In this document: in pieces, positions 1 through 7,047 of the stretch
Layout of the letters: each line of letters opens with the position of its first letter
Numbering within the stretch: position 1 is the stretch's first letter
NCBI GenBank assembly: GCA_030044295.1
Contig: JASHWB010000222.1
Coordinates: forward strand, 1-7,368
Reading direction: 5' to 3'
DNA length: 7,368 bases
Source of the DNA: Candidatus Acidiferrales bacterium
GTDB lineage: Bacteria > Acidobacteriota > Terriglobia > Acidiferrales > UBA7541
Made by a program: the position numbers and the translations under genes
The notes under the pieces: generated by a model
Seen by the model: the letters and a program-made list of their open reading frames with translations, nothing else
Databases searched by the model: none
What the model was told of the DNA's origin: nothing

Positions 1-999
1 GCGAAGCTCGACGCCCGGCATATCGACCTTGCCAGTACCGGCTTCGTTGACCCATCCTCCGGGTTGGCTGGCACAGTCAGCTTCAACGGCACATTTTCCT
101 CGGACGGGAATGTGATGAGTTCTCAGGGAACCATTAAAACGGAGCGCATTCGCCTGGTGTCCGGCGGCGCGCCGTCCACCGTGCCTGTGGACCTCGACTA
201 CACGGTGGCGTACACGCCCAAGAGCCAATCTGGCACTCTTTCGCAGGGCGACATGCACATTGGCAAGGCGCTGGCTCGCCTGGCGGGCACGTTCGACACC
301 TCCGGCACCTCGACCGCCGTGCAGATGAAGTTGAACGGCCAGGCTATGCCAGTCACTGATCTGCAGGGAGTTTTGCCGGCGGCCGCGATCACTCTTCCGC
401 CCGGCGCATCACTGAGCAGTGGCAGCCTGAACCTTGATCTCGCTCTTAACGGACCGGTCGACAAGCTTGTAATCACGGGTCCTGTCAATCTCTCTAATGG
501 AAAGCTTGTCGGTTTCTCACTCAAATCGAAGCTCGGTGCACTGGGTTCGTTCGCGGGCCTGGGCGGAAACTCCGGATCAGACACGGAAATTCAGACGCTC
601 AGCGCTGTGCTGCGCGTCGATCCCACCGGCACGCGCGCTCAGAACCTGAATCTGGTGGTCCCGACCATTGGTTCGATCAGCGGAGATGGTTTCGTCAGCG
701 CCACCAGCCAGCTCGATTGCAGCCTGGTTGCGAAGCTCGGGGGCTCCGGCGCCATGGGCGCGGCTACGTCCGCCGTCACGTCTTTCGGAGGAGGAGGGAA
801 GTCCCAGGGCGGCGGCATACCGTTTAAAGTCGAGGGCACCACCTCGAAGCCAGTATTCGTTCCGGAAGTCGGCGCTATGGCGAAGAACATGGCCAAGGGC
901 CTTGCGGGCGCCGCTACGGGAGTGGGTGGCAAGAACAACCCCGCAGGCCAGGTACAGGGCGCGCTCGGCGGCCTCTTCGGCAAGAAAAAGAAGAACTAA
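1..999 (+). CDS. AsmA-like family protein, C-terminal part (5' end outside window)
   Basis: The frame is open from base 1, so the gene starts upstream; 332 codons are visible before TAA at 997-999. The protein is rich in Gly, Ser, Ala and Leu, with alternating short beta-strand patterns typical of AsmA/YhdP-like repeats (for example LNLDLALNGPVDKL and ITGPVNLSNGKLVGF). The AsmA C-terminal domain is best seen from about residue 125 to 245. The tail is glycine- and alanine-rich and ends in a run of four lysines and Asn. AsmA proteins are usually anchored in the inner membrane by an N-terminal helix and span the periplasm, with roles in outer-membrane assembly and lipid transport; the anchor would lie outside the window. 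An ATG- or TTG-started protein beginning at position 64 is not needed, because the same frame reads through from base 1. It converges on acnA with 29 bp between the stops. The family assignment rests on sequence style and a few motifs, so it is moderately secure. Confidence 0.75.
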   Translation, partial: AKLDARHIDLASTGFVDPSSGLAGTVSFNGTFSSDGNVMSSQGTIKTERIRLVSGGAPSTVPVDLDYTVAYTPKSQSGTLSQGDMHIGKALARLAGTFDTSGTSTAVQMKLNGQAMPVTDLQGVLPAAAITLPPGASLSSGSLNLDLALNGPVDKLVITGPVNLSNGKLVGFSLKSKLGALGSFAGLGGNSGSDTEIQTLSAVLRVDPTGTRAQNLNLVVPTIGSISGDGFVSATSQLDCSLVAKLGGSGAMGAATSAVTSFGGGGKSQGGGIPFKVEGTTSKPVFVPEVGAMAKNMAKGLAGAATGVGGKNNPAGQVQGALGGLFGKKKKN

Positions 1000-1028
1000 G
1001 AACTTACTGGGCCATAGCTTGCGCGCCG

Positions 1029-3701
1029 CTACCGCATTTGACGTAGCACGTACTGCAGGATTCCGCCGTGCTGGTAATAGGCGGCTTCGAAGGGCGTATC
1101 CACCCGTGCGACCGCTGTAAATTGCTTGCCCTTATCATTTCCGTGCCGCGCCGTGACGCGAATCGTTTTTCCAGGCGCGAAGTCGTGCGCAAGGCCTTCG
1201 AAGTCAAACGTCTCCAAACCGGTTAGTCCGAGCGACTTTGCGTTTTCGCCGGACTTGAATTCGAGCGGCAGAACGCCCATGCCGATCAAATTGCTGCGGT
1301 GAATGCGCTCGAAGCTCTCCGCGAGGACCGCGCGAACACCGAGCAGGATCGTTCCCTTGGCGGCCCAGTCACGCGACGATCCTGAGCCGTATTCCTTGCC
1401 TGCGATCACCACAAGCGGTACATCTTCGCCGCGATAACGCATGGCGGCGTCGTAGATCGTCATCTTGTCGCCGCTCGGTTGATGCGTGGTCCAGCCGCCT
1501 TCGGTTCCCGGAGCGAGTTGGTTGCGCAGGCGAATGTTCGCAAAGGTGCCGCGCATCATGACCTCGTGATTTCCGCGGCGCGCGCCGTAGGAATTGAAGT
1601 CCTTCGGCAGGACGCCATGGGCGATCAGATATTTTCCGGCAGGACTATCGGGCGGAATCGAGCCGGCAGGAGAAATATGATCCGTGGTGATGCTGTCGCC
1701 GAGAACGGCAAGGGCGCGCAAGCCGCGAAGGTCCACAAGTGGGGTGGGCTTGAGCGGCATATCCTGGAAGTAAGGCGGATTTTTGATGTACGTGGAATCC
1801 GGATCCCAGGAATAAAGATCGCCCTCAGGAACCGGGAGGGCGCGCCAGCTTTCGTCACCGGCAAACACATCCGCATATTCCTTGCGGAACATTTCGCCGG
1901 AAACGGAACCGCGGACAGCGGACTCGACTTCTTGTGGAGTCGGCCAAATGTCGCGCAGGAAGACGGGCTTACCGTCTTTGCCAAGCCCGATCGGTTCGTT
2001 GACGATGTCGAAGTCCATGCGGCCAGCGAGCGCGTAGGCAACGACCAGCGGCGGCGACGCCAGGTAATTCGCCCGGCAAAGCGGATTGATGCGTCCCTCG
2101 AAATTGCGATTGCCGCTGAGCACGGAAACGGCAACGAGATTACTTTCCTTCACCGCTTTCCCGATCGATTCGGGCAACGGGCCGCTGTTGCCGATGCATG
2201 TGGTGCAGCCGTAGCCGACCAGGTTGAAACGGAGCTGATTCAGATAGGGCCAAAGGCCAGCCTTGTCGATATAGTCGGTGACCACTTTTGAGCCGGGCGC
2301 GAAGCTGGTTTTCACCCATGGCTTGGTTGAAAGGCCACGCTCGACTGCTTTCTTTGCCAATAGTCCGGCGCCCAGCATCAGTGACGGATTCGACGTGTTG
2401 GTGCAACTGGTGATCGCGGCGATGACGACGGAGCCATCAGCGATCTCGAATTTATCGCCATTGTTCTGGACGCTCACGTGCTTCGGGGACTCGGTGAGTG
2501 TCTTCTCGAAGGAAGCTTTTGCTTGCGTGAGCGCGACGCTATCTTGCGGGCGCTTGGGACCAGCGATGGTCGGAACGACGCTCGTGAGATCGAGTTCCAG
2601 TGTATCGGAGAAGACCGGGTCAGGAGTCTGATCGGTGCGGAAGAGGCCCTGCTCTTTGGTATAGCTTTCGACGAGCTTGACCTGTTCTTCGGTGCGCGCT
2701 GTGAAGCGCAAATAATTCAGCGTTTCCGAATCGACGGGGAAGAATCCCATCGTCGCGCCGTACTCGGGAGCCATATTGGCGATGGTGGCGCGATCGGGCA
2801 ACGTGAGGCTCGAAAGTCCGGTGCCATAGAATTCGACGAATTTTCCGACGACGCCCTTTTTGCGCAGCATCTGGGTGACGGTGAGGACAAGGTCGGTTGC
2901 CGTAGCGCCGGTCGGCAGACGCCCATGGAGCTTGAAACCGACGACGGCGGGAATCAGCATCGAGAGTGGCTGACCGAGCATAGCGGCCTCCGCTTCGATT
3001 CCTCCGACACCCCAGCCGAAGACGCCGAGACCATTGACCATCGTGGTGTGCGAATCTGTGCCGACTAGCGAATCAGGGAAGGCGATCCAGGGGCCGTCCT
3101 GCTGCTCCGCGAACACGACGCGGGCGAGGTATTCGAGATTGACCTGATGGCAGATGCCGGTGTCCGGCGGGACCACGCGGAAGTTTTTCAGGCTCTGCTG
3201 TCCCCAGCGAAGGAATGCGTAGCGTTCGATATTCCGCTGGAGTTCCATTTCGGCGTTGATTTTGAAAGCGTCGGCCGCGCCAAATTTGTCGACTTGCACG
3301 GAGTGGTCGATGACGAGTTCTGCGGGAAGCAGCGGATTGATTTTCTTCGGATCGCCAGCCAGGGCGCGAATTGCGTCGCGCATAGCGGCGAGATCGACGA
3401 CGGCCGGCACGCCCGTGAAATCCTGCAGCAGGACGCGCGCGGGCATGAAGGAGACTTCTTTAGCGGATTGGCCGGCGGATGAGGCTGGCGTCCAAGAGGC
3501 CAGCGCCGTGATGTCTTCGGCATGGACGAATCGGCCGTCTTCCTGCCGCAATAAGTTTTCGAGCAAGACTTTGAGGGAAAACGGCATGCGAGCCACATTG
3601 GCAGCCTGCTGCAGAGCCGCCAAGCGATGGATCTTGTAGGTCTTGCCGCCAACTTGTAGCGATGCGAGCGTGGAGAACGAGTCTTTGGATCGCGGGCTCA
3701 T
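1029..3701 (-). CDS. acnA: Aconitate hydratase AcnA (aconitase A / IRP1-type)
   Basis: This cytosolic enzyme isomerises citrate to isocitrate through cis-aconitate in the TCA and glyoxylate cycles, using a [4Fe-4S] cluster. It is 890 residues long, normal for the AcnA/IRP1 type. Visible signatures are the DFTGVPAVVDLAAMRDA block near residue 94, DSHTT at 216-220, and the cluster ligands Cys433 (in SCTNTSN), Cys499 and Cys502 (in GYGCTTCIGNSGP). The 433/499/502 spacing matches IRP1-type enzymes. The swivel domain starts near residue 660 with GDSITTDHISPAGS. The substrate-binding GSGSSRDW loop is at 772-779, and SFERIHRSNLIGMGVLP follows near 796. Nothing is truncated and no key residue is missing. 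The ATG start is supported by AGGAG (complement of 3713-3717), 11 nt upstream, a slightly long spacing. The gene stands alone: it converges on the AsmA-like gene and has a long non-coding upstream region. Identification is very secure. Confidence 0.98.
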   Translation of the reverse strand: MSPRSKDSFSTLASLQVGGKTYKIHRLAALQQAANVARMPFSLKVLLENLLRQEDGRFVHAEDITALASWTPASSAGQSAKEVSFMPARVLLQDFTGVPAVVDLAAMRDAIRALAGDPKKINPLLPAELVIDHSVQVDKFGAADAFKINAEMELQRNIERYAFLRWGQQSLKNFRVVPPDTGICHQVNLEYLARVVFAEQQDGPWIAFPDSLVGTDSHTTMVNGLGVFGWGVGGIEAEAAMLGQPLSMLIPAVVGFKLHGRLPTGATATDLVLTVTQMLRKKGVVGKFVEFYGTGLSSLTLPDRATIANMAPEYGATMGFFPVDSETLNYLRFTARTEEQVKLVESYTKEQGLFRTDQTPDPVFSDTLELDLTSVVPTIAGPKRPQDSVALTQAKASFEKTLTESPKHVSVQNNGDKFEIADGSVVIAAITSCTNTSNPSLMLGAGLLAKKAVERGLSTKPWVKTSFAPGSKVVTDYIDKAGLWPYLNQLRFNLVGYGCTTCIGNSGPLPESIGKAVKESNLVAVSVLSGNRNFEGRINPLCRANYLASPPLVVAYALAGRMDFDIVNEPIGLGKDGKPVFLRDIWPTPQEVESAVRGSVSGEMFRKEYADVFAGDESWRALPVPEGDLYSWDPDSTYIKNPPYFQDMPLKPTPLVDLRGLRALAVLGDSITTDHISPAGSIPPDSPAGKYLIAHGVLPKDFNSYGARRGNHEVMMRGTFANIRLRNQLAPGTEGGWTTHQPSGDKMTIYDAAMRYRGEDVPLVVIAGKEYGSGSSRDWAAKGTILLGVRAVLAESFERIHRSNLIGMGVLPLEFKSGENAKSLGLTGLETFDFEGLAHDFAPGKTIRVTARHGNDKGKQFTAVARVDTPFEAAYYQHGGILQYVLRQMR

Positions 3702-3712
3702 GCGAGAGCGGG

Positions 3713-3717
3713 CTCCT
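3713..3717 (-). promoter_or_regulatory. Ribosome binding site of acnA
   Basis: The minus strand reads AGGAG here, 11 nt before the ATG at 3701-3699. It is the best Shine-Dalgarno match near this start and supports the chosen N-terminus. Confidence 0.55.
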
Positions 3718-3824
3718 GTCCGTTGAAAACACTTACTTTAGCGCAATCGCGGCGGCACGCTGCGGCGAATTTCGACTTGCCGCGCGTTGCGGGACCATCT
3801 GTCGGGTTCGCGATCAAAAAATCG

Positions 3825-3849
3825 CAAGTGCTAGTTTTTGCGGCACTTG
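3825..3849. promoter_or_regulatory. Perfect 7-bp dyad upstream of acnA (candidate operator)
   Basis: CAAGTGC at 3825-3831 is the exact reverse complement of GCACTTG at 3843-3849, with an 11-nt AT-richer spacer. The arm centres are 18 bp apart, close to two helical turns, as expected for a dimeric regulator. The site is 124-148 bp upstream of the acnA start. No regulator is identified. Confidence 0.35.
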
Positions 3850-4157
3850 GGCAGCGCGCAGTTCGGAGCATTTTCGCTATTAGAGACTCCAGACGGATGA
3901 AGGACGCGCCGAGCCTGGGATCGGAGTTGTGTCGATCTGGACCGGAACCGCGCAATGCAAAAGCGCAGCGCGCAATTTTCTTCGATTCCCTGACGGCGAC
4001 CTCCACTCCGGCTCCTCTCATGCACCTCAGTTCATAAGCTGCCCGCGTCCGAACGGCGCGCCTGTGGGCGCCGCATACCCCAGCCTATCATACGATGCAA
4101 ATTGCTCTCGATTTGGGAGTGGCGGAAGTGTCGCGGGGCGAGCGGGTTGCAGCGATT

Positions 4158-4185
4158 TCTAATCGATACACCAGTTGCGATTAGA
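4158..4185. repeat. 8-bp inverted repeat downstream of the monooxygenase gene
   Basis: TCTAATCG at 4158-4165 and CGATTAGA at 4178-4185 are perfect reverse complements separated by 12 nt. The repeat begins 70 nt past the monooxygenase stop in the direction of its transcription. It could form a weak hairpin or act as a protein-binding dyad. It lacks the GC-rich stem and T-run of an intrinsic terminator. Confidence 0.35.
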
Positions 4186-4255
4186 CGCCCTTTGATGCGA
4201 ATCCCAGAATGGCGTCACGGACCAAGTGCCGAGGCAGAAAGTCCAACTACGTCAA

Positions 4256-5728
4256 TCAAGACGTTAGCGGTTCCAACGATTGGCGGTGGAGGAGGGAGCG
4301 GATGGCTTCGACGGCGGCGGCTTTGTTGCGGCCAGGTTCGCAAGCCACATAGCCGTCTGGACGCACGAGCAGCAATCCCTCGCATTGCGCTGATCGTGGC
4401 TCGACAAGGCCGGGATAGGCGGCGCAGAGCTGCGTGACAGCGGCTGACGCGAGGATGGATTCCTCTCCCAACAAAAGGAAGCGGCTGCATATGCCTTTTC
4501 CACCGCGCAGGGAGCTATCGAAATAGCGTCTGCCGGCTCCTTCGACTATGGGGCTGCCGCGGTAGGCGACGCCGAGCTCGGAGAGAGTTCGGACAAAGCC
4601 CTGCTGAAAGGGTGCGAGCCGCGAAACAACGGGAATGATGGTGTTCCGCGCGGCTTGAGCGAGTTTACTCGGAGTGCCCATGGCACGGGTCATGAAATCG
4701 GTGACGTCGATGACGTGCCTGATGACGGGACGGCGTTCGGCCGTGTAGCTATCGAGCAGATTTTCACCGCCGCGTCCGCGGACAGCAAAATCCAGCTTCC
4801 AGACGAGGTTCCAAACATCCTGCAGGCCCGTATTCATTCCTTGACCGCCGAACGGGCTGTGAATGTGGGCCGCATCGCCCGCAACGAACATGCGGCCGAC
4901 GCGAAGCTTGGCGACCTGGCGATGATGGATGCGGAAGTAGCTGCTCCAGTGCAGGGCACGGGCCTCGATGTCGGAAGGAGCACGTTCAGAGATCAGCTGG
5001 CGGACGAAATCGAGCGATGGAGCTTCATCGCGGACGCCGTCCACGGTGGCAACAACGCGGCGCCGCGTAGCGCTCATGGGGAAAATCGCAAGAGGACCGA
5101 GTTCGTGGGGGCACAACTGCATCTCGTCGGCGGGGAGAGTTTCGTTGGTTTCAACGTCGGCAAGCATGAACGAGGCGTGATATTCCGCTCCCTCAAACGG
5201 CAGGTTGAGAAGATGGCGGACGGCGCTGTGAGCACCATCGCAACCGACAAGGTAGGCAGCGGTAACCTCGCGCCGGTTGCCGTGGTGATCCAGAGTCGCG
5301 GTCACGGACGCGCTGTTCTGGACTGCTGACACAAAGGTTGTGTCGTACTCGACGGCGCTGCCTTTCCGACGCAGTTCCTCCAGGAGAAGGGTTTCCGTCA
5401 CATCCTGCGGCACCATGGCGATAAAAGAGTAGGGGGTGTCCTCCGGCGTAAAATGTATTCGCGCCAGCGTCCGCTTGTGGGAGATGACGGTGGCCCACTC
5501 AACCCTGTTGGCCCGTTCAACGAATGGACTTACAACTCCAGCCATGTCGAAGATTTCCAACGTGCGAGGAAAGATGGCGAGCGCTTTTGAATGCTCGGAT
5601 TGCGTGGAGCGCGCTTCGACGATTCGCCAGCGAAGGCCGCGGCGGGCGCATTCATTGGCTAAGAACAGTCCGACAGGCCCAGCACCAACGATTAGAACGT
5701 CGAAATTCTGAGGCGCGATAGCAGGCAT
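4256..5728 (-). CDS. FAD-dependent monooxygenase, class A (PheA/TfdB-like)
   Basis: From the ATG at 5728 the product has 490 residues. The class A flavoprotein hydroxylase signatures appear in order. The dinucleotide-binding GAGPVG is at 15-20 within a beta-alpha-beta fold ending at Glu38, the DG motif CDGAHSAVR is at 163-171, and the GD motif GDAAHIHSPFGGQGMNTG is at 284-301. A shortened thioredoxin-like C-terminal region (about 400-485) fits the PheA/TfdB branch. Such enzymes use NAD(P)H and O2 to hydroxylate aromatic or polyketide-like substrates in the cytoplasm; the substrate cannot be read from sequence. The frame can be extended 19 codons to a TTG at 5785. I prefer the ATG because the fold begins just after it and the extension has no family-like sequence, although the ribosome binding site is weak (GGA about 8 nt upstream). 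The gene is divergent from the DUF3179 gene and no operon partner is visible. Confidence 0.9.
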   Translation of the reverse strand: MPAIAPQNFDVLIVGAGPVGLFLANECARRGLRWRIVEARSTQSEHSKALAIFPRTLEIFDMAGVVSPFVERANRVEWATVISHKRTLARIHFTPEDTPYSFIAMVPQDVTETLLLEELRRKGSAVEYDTTFVSAVQNSASVTATLDHHGNRREVTAAYLVGCDGAHSAVRHLLNLPFEGAEYHASFMLADVETNETLPADEMQLCPHELGPLAIFPMSATRRRVVATVDGVRDEAPSLDFVRQLISERAPSDIEARALHWSSYFRIHHRQVAKLRVGRMFVAGDAAHIHSPFGGQGMNTGLQDVWNLVWKLDFAVRGRGGENLLDSYTAERRPVIRHVIDVTDFMTRAMGTPSKLAQAARNTIIPVVSRLAPFQQGFVRTLSELGVAYRGSPIVEGAGRRYFDSSLRGGKGICSRFLLLGEESILASAAVTQLCAAYPGLVEPRSAQCEGLLLVRPDGYVACEPGRNKAAAVEAIRSLLHRQSLEPLTS

Positions 5729-5744
5729 GACTCGATCCGTATTC

Positions 5745-5782
5745 GCGAGTAGGGGCTCAATGATTATCTCCGGCGAGTAGGG
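5745..5782. repeat. Two direct copies of GCGAGTAGGG upstream of the monooxygenase
   Basis: Identical 10-bp copies occur at 5745-5754 and 5773-5782, 28 bp start to start. They are 17-26 and 45-54 bp upstream of the chosen monooxygenase ATG. The position fits an activator or repressor site in the divergent intergenic region. If translation instead started at the TTG at 5785, both copies would be coding, but in different frames. Confidence 0.4.
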
Positions 5783-5801
5783 CAAATTCCAAGGCCGGAG
5801 A
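5767..5801. repeat. Inverted repeat TCTCCGG-N21-CCGGAGA between divergent genes
   Basis: The arms at 5767-5773 and 5795-5801 are perfect 7-bp reverse complements, also 28 bp apart start to start. The repeat lies between the divergent monooxygenase and DUF3179 genes and encloses the second GCGAGTAGGG copy. It may be an operator; this is inference from position and symmetry only. Confidence 0.3.
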
Positions 5802-5852
5802 GTCCAGAAAAGCGATTCTATCGGACCTGGCGGGGCTTAGAATGGCGGGTGT

Positions 5853-5858
5853 GAGGTG
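5853..5858 (+). promoter_or_regulatory. Shine-Dalgarno that decides the DUF3179 start
   Basis: GAGGTG here lies 4 nt before the ATG at 5863 (6 nt if the core GAGG is counted). It is the best Shine-Dalgarno match in the region. It would be inside the coding sequence if the upstream ATG at 5842 were used. TAGAAT at 5838-5843 resembles a -10 box and overlaps that upstream ATG, which also favours 5863, although no good -35 is seen. Confidence 0.5.
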
Positions 5859-5862
5859 GCTC

Positions 5863-6936
5863 ATGGAACGCGAAGGCTCAGCAATTAGCTGGTGGATACG
5901 AGGCGCAATCATTTTGTCAGCAATCGTTTCGGCAGCAGTGCTCGGGCTTGGGGCGGGTTTGGCGCGCGCACAGAGCAAAGCATCGAAGGCGGTAAACCTT
6001 CCATACACGACGATCGATCATCCGCAATTTGTTTCCGCGTCGCAGGCGGCTTTTCTAGGTTCGAAAGATATCGTGCTGGGCGTAACGGATGGCAAGACCG
6101 CGAAAGCGTATCCAGCGGCGATACTATCGCAGCACGGAGTGGTACAAGATGGGATGGCAGATGGGCCCATTGCGATCACCTGGTGAGGATATTGCAATAC
6201 GGCCCTCGTGTTCAGGGCCGAAGCGAACCGCAAAGCGCTCGAGTTCGACACGGCTGGCGTGGTTGGCAGCAACGAAGTATTCAAGGACCGGCAAACCGGG
6301 AGCAAATGGCAGCAATCGTCGCTCGAAGCGACTTCTGGGCCACTGAAGGGCACGCATCTGCGGCTTTACCCTTTTCTTGAGACCACGTGGATGGAATGGA
6401 GGAGTCAGCATCCCGACACGCTAGTTCTGAAACCGCTGCCGGGCTACGCGGAACGCATGGCGTCCGAGAACGCGATTATCGATCAGGGCGTTTCAGGTAT
6501 GGCCGGGCCGGCGCCGTATGGCTCGCTGGGTCACGATAACCGCTTGCGACCGCGCGATACAGTGGTCGGGTTCGAGACCGGCGGCGTAGCAAAGGCTTAC
6601 CCTATCGCCGCGCTAGACAAGGTTCGCATCGTGAACGACCGCGTGGGCGGAACACCGGTGATCATAATTCACCAACCCCCTTCGGATACCACGACGGCGT
6701 ATGTCGCGGAGACGAATGGAAAGACGCTTCGCTTTCGCGCTGCGAACGCGGCGGCAAGCCGCCTGACTGACCTCGAAACACATTCAACGTGGAATGCGTA
6801 TGGCGAGTGCGTCGGCGGAAAACTTAACGGCACGCATTTGAAACGTTTGATTCTTGAGCCAGAGTTCTGGTTCGCGTGGTCGGAGTTTCATCCGAAGACA
6901 GAGCTGTACGTTCCTGAAACAGGCCACAGGTCGTAG
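5863..6936 (+). CDS. Exported DUF3179 protein, predicted selenoprotein (in-frame TGA = Sec at 6184-6186)
   Basis: Frame 5842-6186 and frame 6208-6936 are the same frame, interrupted only by TGA at 6184-6186. Read as selenocysteine, the product has 357 residues from the ATG at 5863 (364 from 5842) and ends at TAG 6934-6936. Residues 1 to about 36 form a signal peptide: a charged start, a hydrophobic stretch, then an ARA-Q cleavage site. The context IAITW-U-GYCNTALVF matches the DUF3179 motif where a CxxC pair is normal, so Sec108 replaces the first Cys and Cys111 is kept. A SECIS-like hairpin follows. The domain is duplicated: KAYP recurs at 81-84 and 244-247, a D-x-x-T-x-S-x-W pattern at 142-149 and 303-310, and GTHL at 163-166 and 323-326. 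The second copy has Gln and Ser where the first has Sec and Cys. The biochemical function of DUF3179 is unknown; UxxC suggests extracytoplasmic thiol redox chemistry. The alternative is a pseudogene by Cys-to-stop mutation, which the hairpin argues against. Confidence 0.82.
6184..6220 (+). promoter_or_regulatory. UGA recoding signal with SECIS-like hairpin
   Basis: After UGA (6184-6186), CGGCCCT at 6200-6206 pairs perfectly with AGGGCCG at 6214-6220, leaving the 7-nt loop CGUGUUC (6207-6213). The loop starts 20 nt after the UGA, and its second and third bases are G and U. Known bacterial SECIS elements are hairpins inside the coding region just past the UGA, with a G among the first two loop bases; in E. 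coli fdhF the GGUCU loop starts about 18 nt after the UGA. A lower helix of UUGC (6192-6195) with nearby GCGA or GCAA (6223-6226 or 6230-6233) is possible. The role is to recruit SelB with Sec-tRNA. This is predicted from structure alone. Confidence 0.75.
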
Positions 6937-7032
6937 GAACTGCCGGAAGCGGGCCAAGTGGTCGCGGGACGAACTGGCGCAATCGCATGCATCCGTGCCT
7001 AACGATGAGGCTGCGGTGTAAGATGCGGACGG

Positions 7033-7047
7033 TATTTCGACGAAATA
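7033..7047. promoter_or_regulatory. 15-bp perfect palindrome upstream of cupin gene (candidate operator)
   Basis: TATTTCGACGAAATA is perfectly symmetrical around A7040. A further TTCG at 7052-7055 forms a second overlapping dyad (ACGAA-N7-TTCGT, 7040-7056). The palindrome ends 40 bp before the cupin ATG, a typical place for a repressor operator. The regulator is unknown. Confidence 0.45.

Larger units (their letters stand above)
3702..4255. other. 554-bp intergenic region upstream of acnA, no convincing gene
   Basis: The stretch lies between the acnA start and the monooxygenase stop, both on the minus strand. Open frames here (for example 3723-4037 on + and 3698-4021 on -) translate to Arg/Ser/Ala-rich sequence with no recognisable domain and no good ribosome binding site, so I call none. 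It contains a dyad CAAGTGC-N11-GCACTTG at 3825-3849, an adjoining small hairpin GCGAT/ATCGC at 3810-3825, a GC-rich hairpin CGGCGC/GCGCCG at 4054-4073, and an 8-bp inverted repeat at 4158-4185. No T-run follows the last two on the minus strand, so neither is a standard Rho-independent terminator. The acnA promoter should be in the part near 3720-3900, but I cannot pick a clear -35/-10 pair. Confidence 0.6.

Noticed and set aside
1000..1028. Bidirectional terminator between the convergent AsmA-like and acnA genes
   Set aside because: The 29-bp gap shows no stable stem followed by a T-run on either strand.
1479..2291. 270-residue open frame on the plus strand, and a similar one at 2478-3068
   Set aside because: Both lie opposite the intact acnA gene and reflect its GC-rich codon use. 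No family motif is visible.
3723..4037. 104-residue plus-strand frame, with a 107-residue minus-strand frame at 3698-4021
   Set aside because: They overlap each other, are rich in Arg, Ser and Ala, lack ribosome binding sites and show no domain. The minus-strand frame also runs over the acnA start.
4054..4073. GC-rich hairpin CGGCGC/GCGCCG as a terminator
   Set aside because: No T-run follows on either strand, and it is about 180 bp beyond the monooxygenase stop.
4655..5329. 224-residue open frame on the plus strand
   Set aside because: It is a shadow of the monooxygenase gene, which has complete flavoprotein motifs on the opposite strand.
5729..5785. 19-residue N-terminal extension of the monooxygenase from a TTG
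   Set aside because: The FAD-binding fold starts right after the ATG at 5728, and the TTG has no good Shine-Dalgarno. The stretch looks regulatory, with direct repeats.
5842..6186. A free-standing 114-residue protein ending at the TGA, with a second gene starting at a GTG at 6208
   Set aside because: Both pieces are in one frame and together make one DUF3179 domain. The second piece would begin in the middle of a conserved strand, without a ribosome binding site or signal peptide. A selenocysteine codon explains the TGA better.
5842..6936. DUF3179 pseudogene with a nonsense mutation
   Set aside because: This is possible in principle, since TGC or TGT to TGA is one change. However, the rest of the frame is intact and the SECIS-like hairpin has the right place, loop and distance. 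It remains the main alternative to test.
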